NCBI RefSeq assembly: GCF_036880965.1 | Contig: NZ_JBAJMV010000002.1 | Coordinates: 124,001-188,000, forward strand | Reading direction: 5' to 3' | Source of the DNA: JAUASW01 sp036880965 | GTDB taxonomy: Bacteria; Pseudomonadota; Gammaproteobacteria; Burkholderiales; Burkholderiaceae_C | Length of the DNA: 64,000 nucleotides | Shown here: positions 1 to 8,528 of the stretch, piece after piece | How the letters are laid out: every line of letters starts with the position of its first letter | Position numbering within the stretch: the first letter of the stretch is position 1 | Notes under the pieces: model-generated | Seen by the model: the letters and a program-made list of their open reading frames with translations, nothing else | Database searches by the model: none | What the model was told of the DNA's origin: nothing | Position numbers and translations under genes: made by a program

Positions 1-99
1 GTTACGCACGCCGATCCAGGGGACGGTTTGGCCCGGCGCGGCGGCCAGGTCGTCGATCGAGCATTCTTCGGGCTCGGATTTCATCAACCAATAATTCAC
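1..99 (-). CDS. EVE-domain protein (N-terminal fragment)
   Basis: Only the first 33 codons are inside the window. They read VNYWLMKSEPEECSIDDL and continue to GQTVPWIGVRN. This is the hallmark start of EVE-domain proteins (PUA-like fold, related to human THYN1), which bind modified bases in nucleic acid. The GTG at 97-99 is chosen because family members begin with (M/V)NYWLMKSEP; the ATG at 82-84 would remove the conserved NYWL. It lies just downstream of 6S RNA and zapA on the same strand, a position where many proteobacteria carry a small accessory gene. The rest of the gene lies off the left edge. Identity is fairly secure despite the short length; the biological substrate is unknown. Confidence 0.8.
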   Translation of the reverse strand, partial: MNYWLMKSEPEECSIDDLAAAPGQTVPWIGVRN

Positions 100-151
100 C
101 GTGGGCCTCGCTGGGTCGGTGGTCTGGAAGGGAGAAACGAAGGGAGAAAGG

Positions 152-326
152 TGTCCATCGCGAGCCATGAGCCGCATTCCTGAACCCGGGGATTCAGGTG
201 GGCGAGGTCAGCCGAGCTTCGGGTTCATCTGACGCGAGACGATCACACCAACCGGGCGATGTTCCAAGCCCCTGCTCATAGAGCATCGGTCAAGGAAATA
301 TAAGACTCACGCGAACGCGATGGACA
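152..326 (-). ncRNA. ssrS: 6S RNA
   Basis: 6S RNA mimics an open promoter and binds the housekeeping RNA polymerase holoenzyme. The ends form a perfect 11-bp closing stem: 316-326 pairs with 152-162 (TGTCCATCGCG against CGCGATGGACA on the minus strand). The length of about 175 nt is normal. The 3' half contains CACCTGAATCCCCGGGTTCAG, very like the ACCTTGAACC..GGGTTCAAGG block of E. coli 6S. The gene follows zapA on the same strand, the classic ssrS location. The exact 5' and 3' ends are inferred from the stem. Confidence 0.85.
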
Positions 327-332
327 GTGTGG

Positions 333-361
333 ATTCTACGCGCCGGCCGGGCCCGGCTCAG
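333..361 (-). promoter_or_regulatory. Candidate sigma70 promoter of 6S RNA
   Basis: On the minus strand a -35-like CTGAGC (356-361) is followed, after 17 bases, by a -10 TAGAAT (333-338). The -10 ends 6-7 bases before the inferred 5' end of 6S RNA at about 326. It sits between the zapA stop codon and ssrS, so 6S RNA could be made from its own promoter as well as by processing of zapA read-through. Confidence 0.55.
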
Positions 362-367
362 CGATCT

Positions 368-712
368 TCAGAGCAACTGACCGTCTTCGGCCAGGGCGGC
401 ATCGAGGCGCTGCATCAAAGCGTCGAGTTCGCTTTCAGGCAGGTCTTGAGGCAGGGCGGCTGCCGCTGTACTCGCAGGCACTGTGGCCTTGGGCGCCGCT
501 GCAGGCTTGCTGCCTTGCTCTGCCAGCTGATAGGCCACATTCAGCGCTGCCAGCACGGCGATGCGCTCGCGCGCCTTGACCTTGCCGGCATCGCGGATCG
601 CACACATCTCGCGGTCCACCTGGGCCACGGCGCGGCCCAGCGTGTCAGCGCCGCCTTCGGGGCAGCCCAGCAGATAGCTCTGGCCCATGATGGTGACTTC
701 CATCTGCTTCAT
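368..712 (-). CDS. zapA: Cell division protein ZapA
   Basis: A 114-residue protein that bundles FtsZ protofilaments at the division ring. The N-terminal ZapA domain (residues 1-75) reads MKQMEVTIMGQSYLLGCPEG, followed by the typical VDREMCAIRDAGKVKARERIAVLAALNVAYQL helical region. An Ala/Pro-rich linker (about 80-92) precedes a short C-terminal helix. It starts 2 bases after the stop of the upstream coiled-coil gene, and 6S RNA follows. This small-gene/zapA/ssrS block is conserved in beta- and gammaproteobacteria. Confidence 0.93.
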   Translation of the reverse strand: MKQMEVTIMGQSYLLGCPEGGADTLGRAVAQVDREMCAIRDAGKVKARERIAVLAALNVAYQLAEQGSKPAAAPKATVPASTAAAALPQDLPESELDALMQRLDAALAEDGQLL

Positions 713-714
713 AT

Positions 715-930
715 TCAGCTGTTCTTCCCGGGTTCGGTGGTTTCAACGGGCAGGCGCTCGAGCAAGGCGTCGATGCGCGAGCGGGCCGCGCCCAGTCGCG
801 AGCGCAGGCTGTCGCGCTCCTGGCTCAGGGCTTGCACCTGTTCCTGCAGCAGCGTGTTGGTGCGCTTGAGTTCGTCATGGCGCAGCAGCAGCCGCTCTAC
901 GCGTTCGAGAAGATCGGTGAGGCTTGGCAT
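715..930 (-). CDS. Small coiled-coil protein, TIGR02449 / ZapB-like
   Basis: A 71-residue, almost entirely helical protein beginning MPSLTDLLERVERLLLRHDELKRTN, with heptad-like leucines throughout and a charged tail. This matches the TIGR02449-type proteins found directly upstream of zapA and resembles the division factor ZapB, which is a pure coiled coil. The ATG at 928-930 gives the usual family length; the open frame continues further upstream but that part is Arg/Pro-rich and not family-like. A role in Z-ring organisation together with ZapA is inferred from position and fold only. Confidence 0.75.
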   Translation of the reverse strand: MPSLTDLLERVERLLLRHDELKRTNTLLQEQVQALSQERDSLRSRLGAARSRIDALLERLPVETTEPGKNS

Positions 931-976
931 GGATGCGTGGCTTGATGGTGGCAGCGCGGGCGGCTGATTGTAGGCG

Positions 977-1636
977 TCAGGCCGGCAGGGTCCGTGCCTC
1001 CTTGGCGGCCAGGGCGCGGCCGTGGTCGCAACAGTTGGCAACCGCGCAACGTTCGCACTGCGGCCGGCGAGCCTGGCAGACATAGCGGCCATGCAGGATC
1101 AGCCAGTGATGCGCGTCGACCAGGTACTCCGGCGGAATGCGCTTGAGCAGGCCCTGTTCGACGGCCATCACGTTCTTGCCAGGAGCGAGGCCCGTGATGT
1201 TGGAGACTCGAAAGATGTGCGTGTCTACCGCCACGGTCGGTTCGCCAAAGGCCACGTTGAGCACGACATTGGCAGTCTTGCGGCCGACACCGGGCAAGGC
1301 CTCCAACGCTTCACGGCTGCGCGGCACATTGCCCTCATGCTGCTCCAGCAGGATGCGGCAGGTCTCGTGCAGGTTCCTGGCCTTGGTGCGGTAAAGGCCG
1401 ATGGTGCGGATGTAGGCCTCCAGGCCCTCGACGCCGAGCGCGAGAATCTTGGCCGGCGTATTGGCCACCGGAAAGAGCTTGCGAGTCGCCTTGTTGACGC
1501 CCACGTCGGTGGCTTGCGCAGACAGCAGCACGGCGGCCAACAGCTCAAACACACTGGCGTACTCAAGCTCGGTCTGCGGCGCCGGATTGGCGCGCTCGAG
1601 GATGGCGAAGAACTCGCGGATCTGCTGAGGATTCAT
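977..1636 (-). CDS. nth: Endonuclease III (DNA glycosylase/AP lyase)
   Basis: A 219-residue base-excision repair enzyme that removes oxidised pyrimidines. The helix-hairpin-helix LPGVGRKTANVVL carries the catalytic lysine (K120), and VDTHIFRVSN carries the catalytic aspartate (D138). The C-terminal 4Fe-4S loop is C187-X6-C194-X2-C197-X5-C203. These positions coincide with those of E. coli Nth. The ATG at 1634-1636 gives the standard length; upstream in-frame sequence belongs to the rsxB region read in another frame. rsxB ends 4 bases upstream, so the two are probably cotranscribed. Confidence 0.96.
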   Translation of the reverse strand: MNPQQIREFFAILERANPAPQTELEYASVFELLAAVLLSAQATDVGVNKATRKLFPVANTPAKILALGVEGLEAYIRTIGLYRTKARNLHETCRILLEQHEGNVPRSREALEALPGVGRKTANVVLNVAFGEPTVAVDTHIFRVSNITGLAPGKNVMAVEQGLLKRIPPEYLVDAHHWLILHGRYVCQARRPQCERCAVANCCDHGRALAAKEARTLPA

Positions 1637-1640
1637 GCCC

Positions 1641-2315
1641 TCATTTTGCGCGAGCCCGCGCGCGCGCCAGGGCGGCTTCGATGATGGCGCGCTTGGCATC
1701 CAGGGCCTTGGGATCGGTGAGCTTGGAGGCCGCGGCAATGTCAGCCAGCTTGGCTTGCGCCTTCTGGCGCAGGCGCTCTTCATTCTCGACCTCGGCGCGA
1801 GCCACCCGCATCTGATGGAATCGGTAGCGCTGACGCGCCTCATCGGCTTGCGGCTTGCTCCAGGCCTCCCAGGCGGTGCGACCACCGCTGACCTCGACCA
1901 TGGAGATGCAGTCGACCGGGCAGGCTGGGATGCAGAGCTCGCAGCCGGTGCATTGCTCGTTGACGATCACATGCATCTGCTTGGGCGCGCCGACGATGCA
2001 GTCGACCGGGCAGGCCTTGATGCAAAGGGTGCAGCCGATGCACCAGCTCTCATCAATGACAGCCAATGCGCGCGCGGCTTCGATGCCGTTCTCGGGATTG
2101 AGCGCGAGTATTGCCTTGCCGGTCAGAGCAGCCAGGCGGCGCACGCCCTCGTCACCACCGGGTGGGCATTGATTGATCTCGGCTTCGCCGGACGCTACGG
2201 CCGCGGCATAGCTGCGGCAATCGGGGTATCCGCAGCGGGTGCATTGGGTTTGCGGCAGCGCCTGGTCGAGCTGTTGAACCAGGTTCGCCAGCTCGTCCGG
2301 GGCTGTCGAGCTCAT
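1641..2315 (-). CDS. rsxB: RsxB/RnfB-like iron-sulfur electron carrier
   Basis: A 224-residue protein with three Fe-S modules: an N-terminal Fe4S4-binding motif (C25, C28, C33, C50) and two bacterial ferredoxin motifs, CIGCTLCIKACPVDC (92-106) and CTGCELCIPACPVDC (122-136). A charged alanine-rich helical tail follows (about 150-224). RsxB/RnfB normally shuttles electrons in the six-subunit Rsx/Rnf membrane complex, but no other rsx/rnf genes are present here, and the N-terminal membrane helix of canonical RnfB is missing. It overlaps phaZ by 4 bases (ATGA) and precedes nth by 4. Its partner is unknown; a soluble ferredoxin role is plausible. Confidence 0.85.
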   Translation of the reverse strand: MSSTAPDELANLVQQLDQALPQTQCTRCGYPDCRSYAAAVASGEAEINQCPPGGDEGVRRLAALTGKAILALNPENGIEAARALAVIDESWCIGCTLCIKACPVDCIVGAPKQMHVIVNEQCTGCELCIPACPVDCISMVEVSGGRTAWEAWSKPQADEARQRYRFHQMRVARAEVENEERLRQKAQAKLADIAAASKLTDPKALDAKRAIIEAALARARARAK

Positions 2316-3619
2316 CGGCCGGCGGGCTTTCGGGCGCGCTTGGCCGGTGCCGTCGCCTTGGCCGCGGGCGACAAGGGCTTGGCCTGGTACTTGGCGATGA
2401 AGTCGCGCACCTCCGGATAGACCTTTTCACGCCAGCGGCGGCCCGAGAAGATGCCGTAGTGGCCGGCGCCGATCGCGTCGTAGTGGAACTGGTGGCCCTT
2501 GGGAATGCCTTCGCACAGGTCGTGCGCCGCACGGGTCTGGCCGGCGCCGGAGATGTCGTCCAGCTCGCCTTCCACTGTCAGCAGGGCTGTGGTCTTGATG
2601 TCCTGCGGGCGCACCAGTTGGCCGTTCACTTCCCAGGTGCCGTTCACGAGCGCGAAGTCCTGGAACACGGTCTTGATGGTTTCGAGGTAGTACTCGGCCG
2701 GCATGTCCAGCACGGCGTTGTATTCGTCGTAGAACTGGCGGTGCGACTCGGCACTGTCGCCGTCGCCGCGCACCAGGTCCAGGAAGTAGTCGTAGTGTGA
2801 GCTCAGGTGGCGGTCGGGGTTCATGGCCACAAAGCCGGTGTGCTGCAGGAAGCCAGGGTAGACCGCTCGGCCAGCGCCCGGGAAGTTCGTCGGCACACGG
2901 AAGATGACGTTGTTCTCGAACCAGCTGTGGCTCTTGTTCATTGCCAGGTTGTTGACGGCCGTCGGACTCTTGCGGGCGTCGATGGGGCCACCCATCATGG
3001 TCATCGTGATCGGGGTCTGTTCGCAGTTGGAGGCCATCAGCGAAATCGCCGCCAGCACCGGCACGGTGGGCTGGCAGACCGACATCACATGCGAGTTCGG
3101 GCCGACGTGGCGGATGAACTCCTGCACATACGCGATGTAGTCGTCCAGGTGGAAGGCGCCGACGTCGGTCGGCACCATGCGGGCATCGGTCCAGTCAGTG
3201 ATGTAGACCTTGTGGTCCTTCAGGAGCGTGCGCACGGTCTCGCGCAGGAGCGTCGAGTGGTGGCCGGAGAGCGGCGCCACGACCAGCACGGTCGGCTGGT
3301 CCTTCATCTTGGTCAGCACGGCCACGTCGTCGGTGTAGCGCTTGAAGCGCAAGAGGCGACAGAAGGGCTTGGTGATCGGCACCAGCTCCTGCACAGCCAC
3401 TTCCACGCCATCGACCTCGACGCCACGGATATTGAATTCCGGCTTCTCGTAGTCCTTGGCCAGTCGGTGCATCAGGTCCAGGCCGGCAGAGACGCGCTGC
3501 GCCATCGGCGTGTGCGTGAAGGGCGACAGCGGGTGGCTGTAGAGCTTGGCCGAGGCGCTGGCGAACTCCGAGAAGGGGCTCAGCAGGGCGCGCTGGGTTT
3601 CGAAGAACTGATACAGCAT
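2312..3619 (-). CDS. phaZ: Intracellular poly(3-hydroxybutyrate) depolymerase
   Basis: A 435-residue protein that mobilises stored PHB granules in the cytoplasm. The nucleophile motif is VCQPTVP with Cys182 in place of the usual serine, the signature of PhaZ1-type intracellular depolymerases (Cys183 in Cupriavidus necator). The matching acid lies in TVEGELDDISG (D354/D355) and the histidine in GAGHYGIFSG (H387). The C-terminus is Ala/Lys-rich (AKATAPAKRARKPAGR), perhaps granule- or DNA-interacting. The start ATG is at 3617-3619 and the stop overlaps rsxB by 4 bases. A possible PhaR-type site lies about 58 bases upstream. Confidence 0.93.
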   Translation of the reverse strand: MLYQFFETQRALLSPFSEFASASAKLYSHPLSPFTHTPMAQRVSAGLDLMHRLAKDYEKPEFNIRGVEVDGVEVAVQELVPITKPFCRLLRFKRYTDDVAVLTKMKDQPTVLVVAPLSGHHSTLLRETVRTLLKDHKVYITDWTDARMVPTDVGAFHLDDYIAYVQEFIRHVGPNSHVMSVCQPTVPVLAAISLMASNCEQTPITMTMMGGPIDARKSPTAVNNLAMNKSHSWFENNVIFRVPTNFPGAGRAVYPGFLQHTGFVAMNPDRHLSSHYDYFLDLVRGDGDSAESHRQFYDEYNAVLDMPAEYYLETIKTVFQDFALVNGTWEVNGQLVRPQDIKTTALLTVEGELDDISGAGQTRAAHDLCEGIPKGHQFHYDAIGAGHYGIFSGRRWREKVYPEVRDFIAKYQAKPLSPAAKATAPAKRARKPAGR

Positions 3620-3676
3620 GTGGGCAACCTTTGAGCTTGGGGCAGGGCAGGGAAGGCCCTATCTTGCCTCAATTTG

Positions 3677-3685
3677 TGCAATGCA
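3677..3685. promoter_or_regulatory. Possible PhaR operator upstream of phaZ
   Basis: The perfect inverted repeat TGC-AAT-GCA lies about 58 bases upstream of the phaZ start, in the phaZ promoter region. From memory, PhaR, the repressor of polyhydroxybutyrate granule genes, recognises TGC/GCA inverted repeats of this kind. The site is short, so its significance rests on its position. Confidence 0.4.
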
Positions 3686-3709
3686 GCATCAGCACCAATC
3701 CGGGGTTTG

Positions 3710-3746
3710 GGCCCCAGATCGGGGCCTTGGCGCCAAAAAATGGCGC
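3710..3746. other. Two adjacent short hairpins between aminotransferase gene and phaZ
   Basis: Two perfect 6-bp stems with 5-base loops lie 3-4 bases apart: GGCCCC-AGATC-GGGGCC (3710-3726) and GCGCCA-AAAAA-TGGCGC (3730-3746). They lie between the 3' end of the aminotransferase gene and phaZ, both read leftward. Neither has a clear U-tract, so they are at best a weak or Rho-assisted stop, or an mRNA end-protecting structure. Confidence 0.4.
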
Positions 3747-3771
3747 TTTGCGCACATCGATGGAGCGAGCT

Positions 3772-4974
3772 TCAGCCGCGCATGACGGCCGCCATGGCCG
3801 CGGCGACTGCCGGCAGGTTCTTTTCGTTCAGCGCGGCCACGCAGATGCGACCCGAGTCCACACCATAGATGCCGAACTCGCTGCGCAGCCGCTGCATCTG
3901 GGCCGCATTCAGGCCCGAATAGCTGAACATGCCCTTCTGGCGGGTGACGAACTCCAGGTCGGCAGTGACGCCAGCGGCCTTCAGGGCCGCCACCAGGGCG
4001 CCGCGCATGGCCTTGATGCGCACGCGCATGCCGGCCAGCTCTTCTTCCCACATCGAGCGCAGGGCCGGCGTGCCCAGCACGGTTGCCACGACCTGTGCGC
4101 CATGAGTGGGAGGGTTGGAGTAGTTGGTGCGGATCACGATCTTGAGCTGGCTCAGGACCTTGGCCGTTTCGTCAGCCGAGGCGCAGACCACGCTCAGGGC
4201 GCCGACGCGCTCGCCATAGAGCGAGAAGCTCTTCGAGAAACTCGTAGAGACAAAGAAGTCCAGACCGGCGGCCAGGAACTGCTGGATTACCGCGCCGTCT
4301 TCGGCAATGCCTTCGCCAAAGCCCTGGTAGGCCATGTCGAGGAAAGCCACCAGGCCGCGAGCCTTGACGGCGGCAACAACCTGCTCCCACTGGGCGGCGG
4401 TCAGGTCGTAGCCGGTCGGGTTGTGGCAGCAGGCGTGCAGCACGACGACCGTACGGGCCGGCGCTGCGTTCAATGCGGCCAGCATGCCGGCGAAGTTGAT
4501 GCCGCGGTTCTCGGCGTCGTAGTAGGGATAGGCGTCGACCGTGAAACCGGCATTGGTGAACAACGCGCGGTGGTTTTCCCAGCTCGGGTCCGAGATCAGG
4601 ACCTTGGCGGCGGGATTGAGCTTCTGCAGGAAATCGGCGCCGATCTTCAGGCCGCCGGTCCCGCCGATGGCCTGCACCGTGGCCACGCGGCCGGCCTTCA
4701 GGATGTCGCTGTCCGCACCAAAGACCAGGCCCTGCACGGCCTTGTCATAGGCGGCGATGCCGTCGATCGGCAGGTAGCCGCGGGCTTTCGGGGCGGCCTG
4801 CATGCCGGCTTCGGCCTCGGCCACGCAGCGCAGCAGCGGCAGCTTGCCGTTCTCGTCGTAGTACACGCCGACGCCCAGATTGACCTTGGCCGGGTTGGTG
4901 TCGGCGTTGAACTGCTCGTTGAGGCCCAGGATGGGGTCACGCGGGGCCATGGCGACGGCGGAGAACAAGGACAT
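3772..4974 (-). CDS. Class I aminotransferase (aspartate/aromatic amino acid)
   Basis: A 400-residue PLP enzyme of the AspC/TyrB type that moves amino groups between aspartate or aromatic amino acids and 2-oxoglutarate. The PLP lysine is in STSFSKSFSLYGERVG (K248). Other fold-type I residues are HNPTG (N185), LDMAYQGFG (D213, Y216) and the substrate arginine near the C-terminus (GRICVAAL). The ATG at 4972-4974 has a good upstream GGAAAGAG; a longer frame starting at 5004 would add ten unconserved residues. It is divergent from uvrB, with 152 bases between the starts. AspC versus TyrB specificity cannot be settled from sequence alone. Confidence 0.9.
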   Translation of the reverse strand: MSLFSAVAMAPRDPILGLNEQFNADTNPAKVNLGVGVYYDENGKLPLLRCVAEAEAGMQAAPKARGYLPIDGIAAYDKAVQGLVFGADSDILKAGRVATVQAIGGTGGLKIGADFLQKLNPAAKVLISDPSWENHRALFTNAGFTVDAYPYYDAENRGINFAGMLAALNAAPARTVVVLHACCHNPTGYDLTAAQWEQVVAAVKARGLVAFLDMAYQGFGEGIAEDGAVIQQFLAAGLDFFVSTSFSKSFSLYGERVGALSVVCASADETAKVLSQLKIVIRTNYSNPPTHGAQVVATVLGTPALRSMWEEELAGMRVRIKAMRGALVAALKAAGVTADLEFVTRQKGMFSYSGLNAAQMQRLRSEFGIYGVDSGRICVAALNEKNLPAVAAAMAAVMRG

Positions 4975-5060
4975 GGAAGCTCTTTCCTGACAGTACGGTG
5001 GCATGAGGGCTTGGGTGGCAGGCCGGCGTTTCCGGTTTGACTGCGCTACGCTGTCGGGCT

Positions 5061-5073
5061 GTTGGTTGCCAAC
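5061..5073. promoter_or_regulatory. Palindrome in aminotransferase/uvrB divergent promoter region
   Basis: The inverted repeat GTTGG-TTG-CCAAC lies about midway between the two divergent starts. It could be an operator for either gene. No regulator family can be assigned from it, and the arms are short. Confidence 0.3.
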
Positions 5074-5126
5074 GTCAGCGACGCCAATTCTAGGCGGCGG
5101 CGGGATGGCAGCTCAGGGAATTCCCG

Positions 5127-7247
<2,121 letters not shown>

Positions 7248-7757
7248 GTGATCAAGCCATTGTTGGACCGCATGCTGGGCCGCAAGCCGCGTCTGAGCGT
7301 GCTCATGGTTTGCTCGGGCAATATCTGCCGCTCACCCACCGCACAGGCCGTGCTGGAAAAGCGCTTGGCCGAGCTCGGACTCGACAAGCAGGTGTTGGTC
7401 GACTCGGCCGGCCTGGAGAGCTTTCATGTTGGCGAGCCGCCGGACAAGCGTTCGCAAAAGCATGCCGCGCACCGCGGCTACGACCTCTCGCGGCAGCGGG
7501 CTCGCCGCTTTGAGCGCGCGGATTTTGAGCGTTTCGATCTCGTTCTGGCGATGGACCAGGGGCATCTCGCCTCCTTGCGCAAGCGTTGCCCGGCCGAGTT
7601 GCAGGGTCGGTTGGCCTTGCTGCTGGGTGATGCCGACGTGCCCGATCCGTTCTACGGCGGGCCGTCCGGCTTTGACCGGGTGCTGGACCTGATCGAGCCA
7701 CGCTGCGCCCAGCTTGCCGGCGAATTGGCCGAGCGTCTCAAGAGCCCGGGCGCCTGA
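7248..7757 (+). CDS. Low-molecular-weight protein-tyrosine phosphatase
   Basis: A 169-residue phosphatase with the P-loop CSGNICRS (C22 nucleophile, R28) followed by PTA, and the general-acid loop DVPDPFYGG (D133). Length and motif order match the LMW-PTP/ArsC-like family. The GTG start directly abuts the uvrB stop (TGA at 7245-7247, GTG at 7248-7250), implying translational coupling; the ATG at 7272 (MLGRK) would give a more standard N-terminus and cannot be excluded. No Wzc-like kinase or capsule gene is nearby, so the target is unknown. Confidence 0.88.
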   Translation: MIKPLLDRMLGRKPRLSVLMVCSGNICRSPTAQAVLEKRLAELGLDKQVLVDSAGLESFHVGEPPDKRSQKHAAHRGYDLSRQRARRFERADFERFDLVLAMDQGHLASLRKRCPAELQGRLALLLGDADVPDPFYGGPSGFDRVLDLIEPRCAQLAGELAERLKSPGA

Positions 7758-7758
7758 G

Positions 7759-7779
7759 GCTGGGTCAAACCCCAGCTTT
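7759..7779 (+). terminator. Possible intrinsic terminator after uvrB-phosphatase unit
   Basis: A perfect 6-bp stem GCTGGG/CCCAGC with a TCAAAC loop is followed by TTTG, starting two bases after the phosphatase stop codon. The U-run is short, so termination would be weak. Confidence 0.5.
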
Positions 7780-7827
7780 GCCAGGGGCTTGCAGGCCGCC
7801 GCGTGGGCGTCCCCAGCAAGCCTGCCC

Positions 7828-7852
7828 ATAATTGAGTAAAATAGTCGGACTT
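7828..7852. promoter_or_regulatory. Type 1 IscR binding site in iscR promoter
   Basis: The 25-base stretch matches the type 1 IscR consensus (ATASYYGACTRWWWYAGTCRRSTAT) at 20 of 25 positions by my count, including the central AAAAT and AGTCGG. It lies about 118 bases upstream of iscR. It contains a -10-like TAAAAT (7837-7842), so bound [2Fe-2S]-IscR would block RNA polymerase. This implies the usual autorepression of the isc operon when Fe-S clusters are plentiful. Confidence 0.75.
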
Positions 7853-7969
7853 ACCCAAGGGTTAACCCGCCAGGCTGGCGCTTGAATTCTTGGGATGGGC
7901 AGGACCTGAGCACTGGCCGCTGCCAAGGGCTCGATCCGCCGGATCGGGCCGGACTATCAGGAGCTTGAT

Positions 7970-8503
7970 ATGCGTCTCACCACCAAAGGCCGTTTTGCCG
8001 TCACTGCGATGATTGATCTGGCGCTGCGCGAAAACGGCGGTCCGGTTGCCCTGGCTGCCATCAGCCAGCGGCAGCAGATTTCCCTGTCCTATCTCGAGCA
8101 ACTGTTCGGCAAGCTGCGCCGCCATGAGCTGGTGGAAAGCACCCGTGGCCCGGGCGGCGGCTATTCGCTGGGACGCAAGTCCAGCGAGATCACGGTGGCC
8201 GACATCATTGTCGCCGTGGACGAGCCGATCGACGCCACCGGTTGCGGCGGCAAGGAAAACTGCATGGGCGAAGACACCGGCAAGTGCATCACGCATGAGC
8301 TGTGGACCAGCCTCAATGCCAAGATGATCGAGTACCTCGACTCCGTTTCGCTGCGCAAGCTGGTTGAAGACCAGTTGGCCAAGGGCGTGACCATCGAGGA
8401 AGCACCCATCAAGCGCGCCATCTCCAGCCAGCCCGTGGTCAAGCCCATCCGCATCACCGCCCCGAATTCGGTCTTTGCCCTCGGCAACGCCTTCAGCAAA
8501 TAA
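7970..8503 (+). CDS. iscR: Fe-S cluster-sensing transcription factor IscR
   Basis: A 177-residue Rrf2-family regulator. The N-terminal winged helix begins MRLTTKGRFAVTAMIDLAL, and the cluster ligands are C92, C98 and C106 with H109 (GCGGKENC...GKCITHELW). It senses Fe-S status by binding a [2Fe-2S] cluster and represses its own operon through the site at 7828-7852. The spacing C98-X7-C106 is two residues longer than the X5 of E. coli IscR. A Ser/Pro/Ile-rich tail of about 35 residues follows. It is first gene of the isc cluster, 25 bases before iscS. Confidence 0.96.
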   Translation: MRLTTKGRFAVTAMIDLALRENGGPVALAAISQRQQISLSYLEQLFGKLRRHELVESTRGPGGGYSLGRKSSEITVADIIVAVDEPIDATGCGGKENCMGEDTGKCITHELWTSLNAKMIEYLDSVSLRKLVEDQLAKGVTIEEAPIKRAISSQPVVKPIRITAPNSVFALGNAFSK

Positions 8504-8528
8504 GCAGCCAGCCAAAAGAAGAAGTCTC

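Noticed and set aside
346..357. GCCGGGCCCGGC palindrome as a zapA terminator
   Set aside because: It has no room for a loop of normal size and no U-tract, and it lies within the spacer of the 6S promoter.
4975..5126. Possible LexA (SOS) box before uvrB
   Set aside because: CTGT occurs but no ACAG follows at the required 8-base spacing. SOS control cannot be claimed from this sequence.
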